Source of the DNA: an uncultured Chlorobiota bacterium
Lineage (GTDB): Bacteria > Bacteroidota > Bacteroidia > Bacteroidales > JAADGE01
Assembly (NCBI GenBank): GCA_947311265.1
Contig: CAMZKQ010000007.1
Coordinates: 1-8,521, forward strand
Direction of reading: 5' to 3'
Length of the DNA: 8,521 nt
Part shown: positions 6,321-8,521 of the stretch, piece after piece
How the letters are laid out: every line of letters starts with the position of its first letter
Numbering within the stretch: position 1 is the first letter of the stretch
Notes under the pieces: generated by a model
What the model was told of the DNA's origin: nothing
Databases searched by the model: none
Seen by the model: the letters and a program-made list of their open reading frames with translations, nothing else
Translations under genes and position numbers: made by a program

Positions 6321-7601
6321 ATGAAAAATAAAATATTAAAATACACCGCCATAGCAGCAATATTATTTGCTTTTTCGAGCTGTGTAAAAACAGAATACGA
6401 CCAGCCAGAAGCAGCTGTACACTCTGTAAAGTTTACCGAAAACACAACGATTGCCGAGCTAAAAGCATTAAGCTCTGGGGCATATACCGAAATTACCGAC
6501 GACCTTATTATCAAAGGCACAGTTATTTCAGACGACAAAACAGGTAATTTTTACAAAAAATTAATTTTGCAAGACAGTACCGGAGGTATAGAAATAGGCA
6601 TCGACCAAAACGACCTTTACGCTACCTACCCTACTGGCGAGTGGGTATATGTAAAATGCAAAGGTTTAAAAATCGGAAAAAACCACGAAATTCCACAATT
6701 AGCCCTAGAGGTAAACGGAAATACAGGCAGGCTACCAATGGGAGCACACAAATACTTCCTATTCCGTGCCGATGGCGGAAAACCAATAGTTCCCAAAGAA
6801 ATGAGCATCGACAAACTAGGCGAAAAAAACATCAACACCTTAATTAAATTAAAAAACGTTGAATTTGTAAAAGGCGACACTGCAAAAACATTTGCCGACA
6901 ACGGCAGCGATGCCAATAGAAGCCTTACCGACTACTTTGAAAACACACTCATCGTAAGAACCTCCTCCTATTCCGACTTTGCAACAAGCCCAGTACCTAA
7001 TGGAAACGGCACTTTTACAGGTGTCTTTAGTGTTTACAATAACGATTATCAAATATTTGTAAGAAGCCTAGACGAAATTGATATGGACGGCGATAGAATT
7101 GTAAAAAACACCATCTACTCCGAAGATTTCACAAACAATATCAATGCCTTCTCGCAACATTCAGTAGCCGGTTCAAAGCAATGGATACATAGTGCATTTG
7201 GCGGAAACACTTACGCAAAAATAACTGGATACAATGCAGGTGCACAAGAAAACTGGCTCGTTTCGCCAGCTATTGATTTAAGTGCCTACCAAAATGCCTC
7301 CATGACATTCGTACAAGGCGTTGGCTACTTCAACAGCTGGGACGACCTCACCGTATGGGTATCTGCCGACTACGATGGCACAAGCAAACCCACTGAAAGT
7401 GGTACTTGGACACAAATAACAGGCTATAACTACCCCACAACAGGAAGCGGAAACTGGTCGCAGTTTGTAAGCTCTGGAGGCATTTTACTTTCCGACTATG
7501 TCGGAAAAAATGCAGTCCACGTAGCCTTTAAATATGTCTGCGGAACAAGCAACGCTTCCACATGGGAAGTAGCATCGCTAGAAGTTTCAGGTCAAGAGTA
7601 A
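6321..7601 (+). CDS. DUF5689 and choice-of-anchor-J surface lipoprotein
   Basis: This 426-residue protein has a lipoprotein signal peptide ending AFSSC, with Cys21 as the lipidated residue. Residues about 35-256 are a DUF5689 region. Its core IIKGTVISDDKTGNFYKKLI, LQDSTGGIEIGID and WVYVKCKGLKIG is the five-stranded barrel pattern of an OB-fold, and it closes with VRSLDEIDMDGD. Residues about 262-424 are a choice-of-anchor-J domain: YSEDF, NWLVSPAIDLS, LTVWVSADYDG, GTWTQITGYNYP and VHVAFKYV. This half is homologous to the secreted protein at 411-1205, but here there is no sorting domain; the lipid anchor replaces it. The residues after Cys21 (VKTEYD) are partly acidic but not a clear surface-export signal. 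Position and architecture suggest a binding partner of the upstream receptor. Ligand unknown; OB-folds often bind nucleic acid or sugars. The ATG at 6321 directly precedes the signal peptide, and the next gene starts 21 bp downstream. Confidence 0.9.
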   Translation: MKNKILKYTAIAAILFAFSSCVKTEYDQPEAAVHSVKFTENTTIAELKALSSGAYTEITDDLIIKGTVISDDKTGNFYKKLILQDSTGGIEIGIDQNDLYATYPTGEWVYVKCKGLKIGKNHEIPQLALEVNGNTGRLPMGAHKYFLFRADGGKPIVPKEMSIDKLGEKNINTLIKLKNVEFVKGDTAKTFADNGSDANRSLTDYFENTLIVRTSSYSDFATSPVPNGNGTFTGVFSVYNNDYQIFVRSLDEIDMDGDRIVKNTIYSEDFTNNINAFSQHSVAGSKQWIHSAFGGNTYAKITGYNAGAQENWLVSPAIDLSAYQNASMTFVQGVGYFNSWDDLTVWVSADYDGTSKPTESGTWTQITGYNYPTTGSGNWSQFVSSGGILLSDYVGKNAVHVAFKYVCGTSNASTWEVASLEVSGQE

Positions 7602-7622
7602 AAATAATTTAAAAATAAAAAG

Positions 7623-8521
7623 ATGAATAAATTAAAAATATCAATACAACTCATTGCCTTTTCCCTTATCGGGATATTCGCATCAAGCTGTTACAATCAA
7701 GAATTTGGCGAACCAGCACTAGCCAAATACACCGTAAATACCGCTAGTTTAGGCACTGAAATTTCCATTGCCAACCTAAAAGCCATGCACCTATTTGCCG
7801 ACGATAGCCTAACCTTTATAGATACTGACATCTACCTAAAAGCCACCGTTGTTGCCAACGATGAAAGCGGTAATTACTACAAAAAAATAGTATTACAGGA
7901 CAGTACTGGCGGTATAGAAATAGGCGTAAATGCCACAGGACTACACAACCTCTACCAAGAAGGACAGCTAGTCTATGTAAAATGCAAAGGCTTATACCTT
8001 GGCGAATACGGCGGTGTGGTTAGTATAGGGGCTGACTACAAAGGAGCAGTAGGTAGAATTGAAGAACCTCTAATTGGCAGCTACCTCCTAAAATCTGATG
8101 GTGGCAAAAAAATTGCTCCAAAAGTAGTAACCATGTCTAATTTAAACGCCACCCTAGTAGGCACACTTATAAAGCTAGAAAACGTACAATTCCGTACCAA
8201 CGAATTAGGCAACACCTTTGCAGATGGCACTTACCTATCCACCTCAGAAATTGCGTTGCAAGACTGCGATAAAAACACAGTACTTATCCGCACCAGCGGA
8301 TACGCCAATTTCTCTGGCGAGAAATTACCCGAAGGCAATGGCTCACTAATAGCCGTATATAGCGAATACAGAGGTAATGCACAACTTTATGTACGACGAC
8401 TAAGCGAAATAGATATGACTGGTGTTCGTTGTGGGGCTTGGTATGAAGAGGACTTTGCAAGTGGCATAGAAAATTACACCACATTTAGCATCTTAGGCGA
8501 TAAGCAAGGCTGGGAAGCAGG
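7623..8521 (+). CDS. Second DUF5689 lipoprotein, C-terminally incomplete
   Basis: The frame runs from ATG 7623 past the right edge (299 complete codons), so the C-terminus is missing. The signal peptide ends IFASSC with Cys23 as the lipidation site. DUF5689 follows: TDIYLKATVVANDESGNYYKK, LQDSTGGIEIGVN, LVYVKCKGLYLGEYGG and VRRLSEIDMTGV. The protein is a clear paralogue of the 6321-7601 product, sharing QDSTGGIEIG, VYVKCKGL, a YLL/YFL-x-x-DGGK-x-I-x-PK segment and the SEIDM end. From about residue 272 (WYEEDFASGIENY, then GDKQGWEA) a choice-of-anchor-J domain starts, predicting the same two-domain design. It begins 21 bp after the preceding stop and is almost certainly cotranscribed with it. 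It differs in having a GEYGGVVSIGADYKG insert in the loop after the OB-like strand and extra cysteines (DCDKN, VRCGAW). Confidence 0.88.
   Translation, partial: MNKLKISIQLIAFSLIGIFASSCYNQEFGEPALAKYTVNTASLGTEISIANLKAMHLFADDSLTFIDTDIYLKATVVANDESGNYYKKIVLQDSTGGIEIGVNATGLHNLYQEGQLVYVKCKGLYLGEYGGVVSIGADYKGAVGRIEEPLIGSYLLKSDGGKKIAPKVVTMSNLNATLVGTLIKLENVQFRTNELGNTFADGTYLSTSEIALQDCDKNTVLIRTSGYANFSGEKLPEGNGSLIAVYSEYRGNAQLYVRRLSEIDMTGVRCGAWYEEDFASGIENYTTFSILGDKQGWEA

Noticed and set aside
8284..8484. Minus-strand open frame of 66 residues near the right edge
   Set aside because: It is antisense to the second DUF5689 lipoprotein, which has a continuous frame and family motifs through this stretch.

Overview
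The window comes from a low-GC member of the Bacteroidota, most likely a flavobacterium-like organism. The evidence is a C-terminal type IX secretion (T9SS) sorting domain, signal peptides that mostly end in Ala-Gln, lipoproteins with a Ser-Ser-Cys lipobox beside a TonB-dependent receptor, TAnnTTTG-type promoter elements and almost no strong Shine-Dalgarno sequences. I saw no RNA gene, CRISPR array or insertion sequence.

Minus-strand block (1-2412), read right to left. It holds a secreted endonuclease/exonuclease/phosphatase (EEP) family enzyme (1330-2412). Next is a secreted choice-of-anchor-J protein with a T9SS type A sorting domain (411-1205), followed by a clear intrinsic terminator (355-388). 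Last is the N-terminal 107 residues of another exported protein with a putative carbohydrate-binding-like beta-sandwich (1-321), which runs off the left edge.

Plus-strand block (2637-8521). First is a PD-(D/E)XK nuclease of the Rpn/PDDEXK_2 'nuclease family transposase' group. A one-base deletion in a T run near 3205-3208 splits it into two overlapping reading frames (2637-3248 and 3242-3613). Then comes a probable operon: an 860-residue TonB-dependent receptor (3670-6252), a DUF5689 plus choice-of-anchor-J lipoprotein (6321-7601), and a second, homologous DUF5689 lipoprotein (7623 to the right edge, incomplete).

How the parts may fit together (inference): the receptor and lipoproteins look like an outer-membrane capture and uptake complex. 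The DUF5689 regions look like OB-folds, and the divergent neighbour is an exported EEP-type nuclease or phosphatase. This makes a surface system for nucleic acid or another phosphate-ester substrate a reasonable hypothesis, but nothing here proves the substrate. The Rpn-like gene is probably an unrelated arrival in the divergent intergenic region and is likely decaying.
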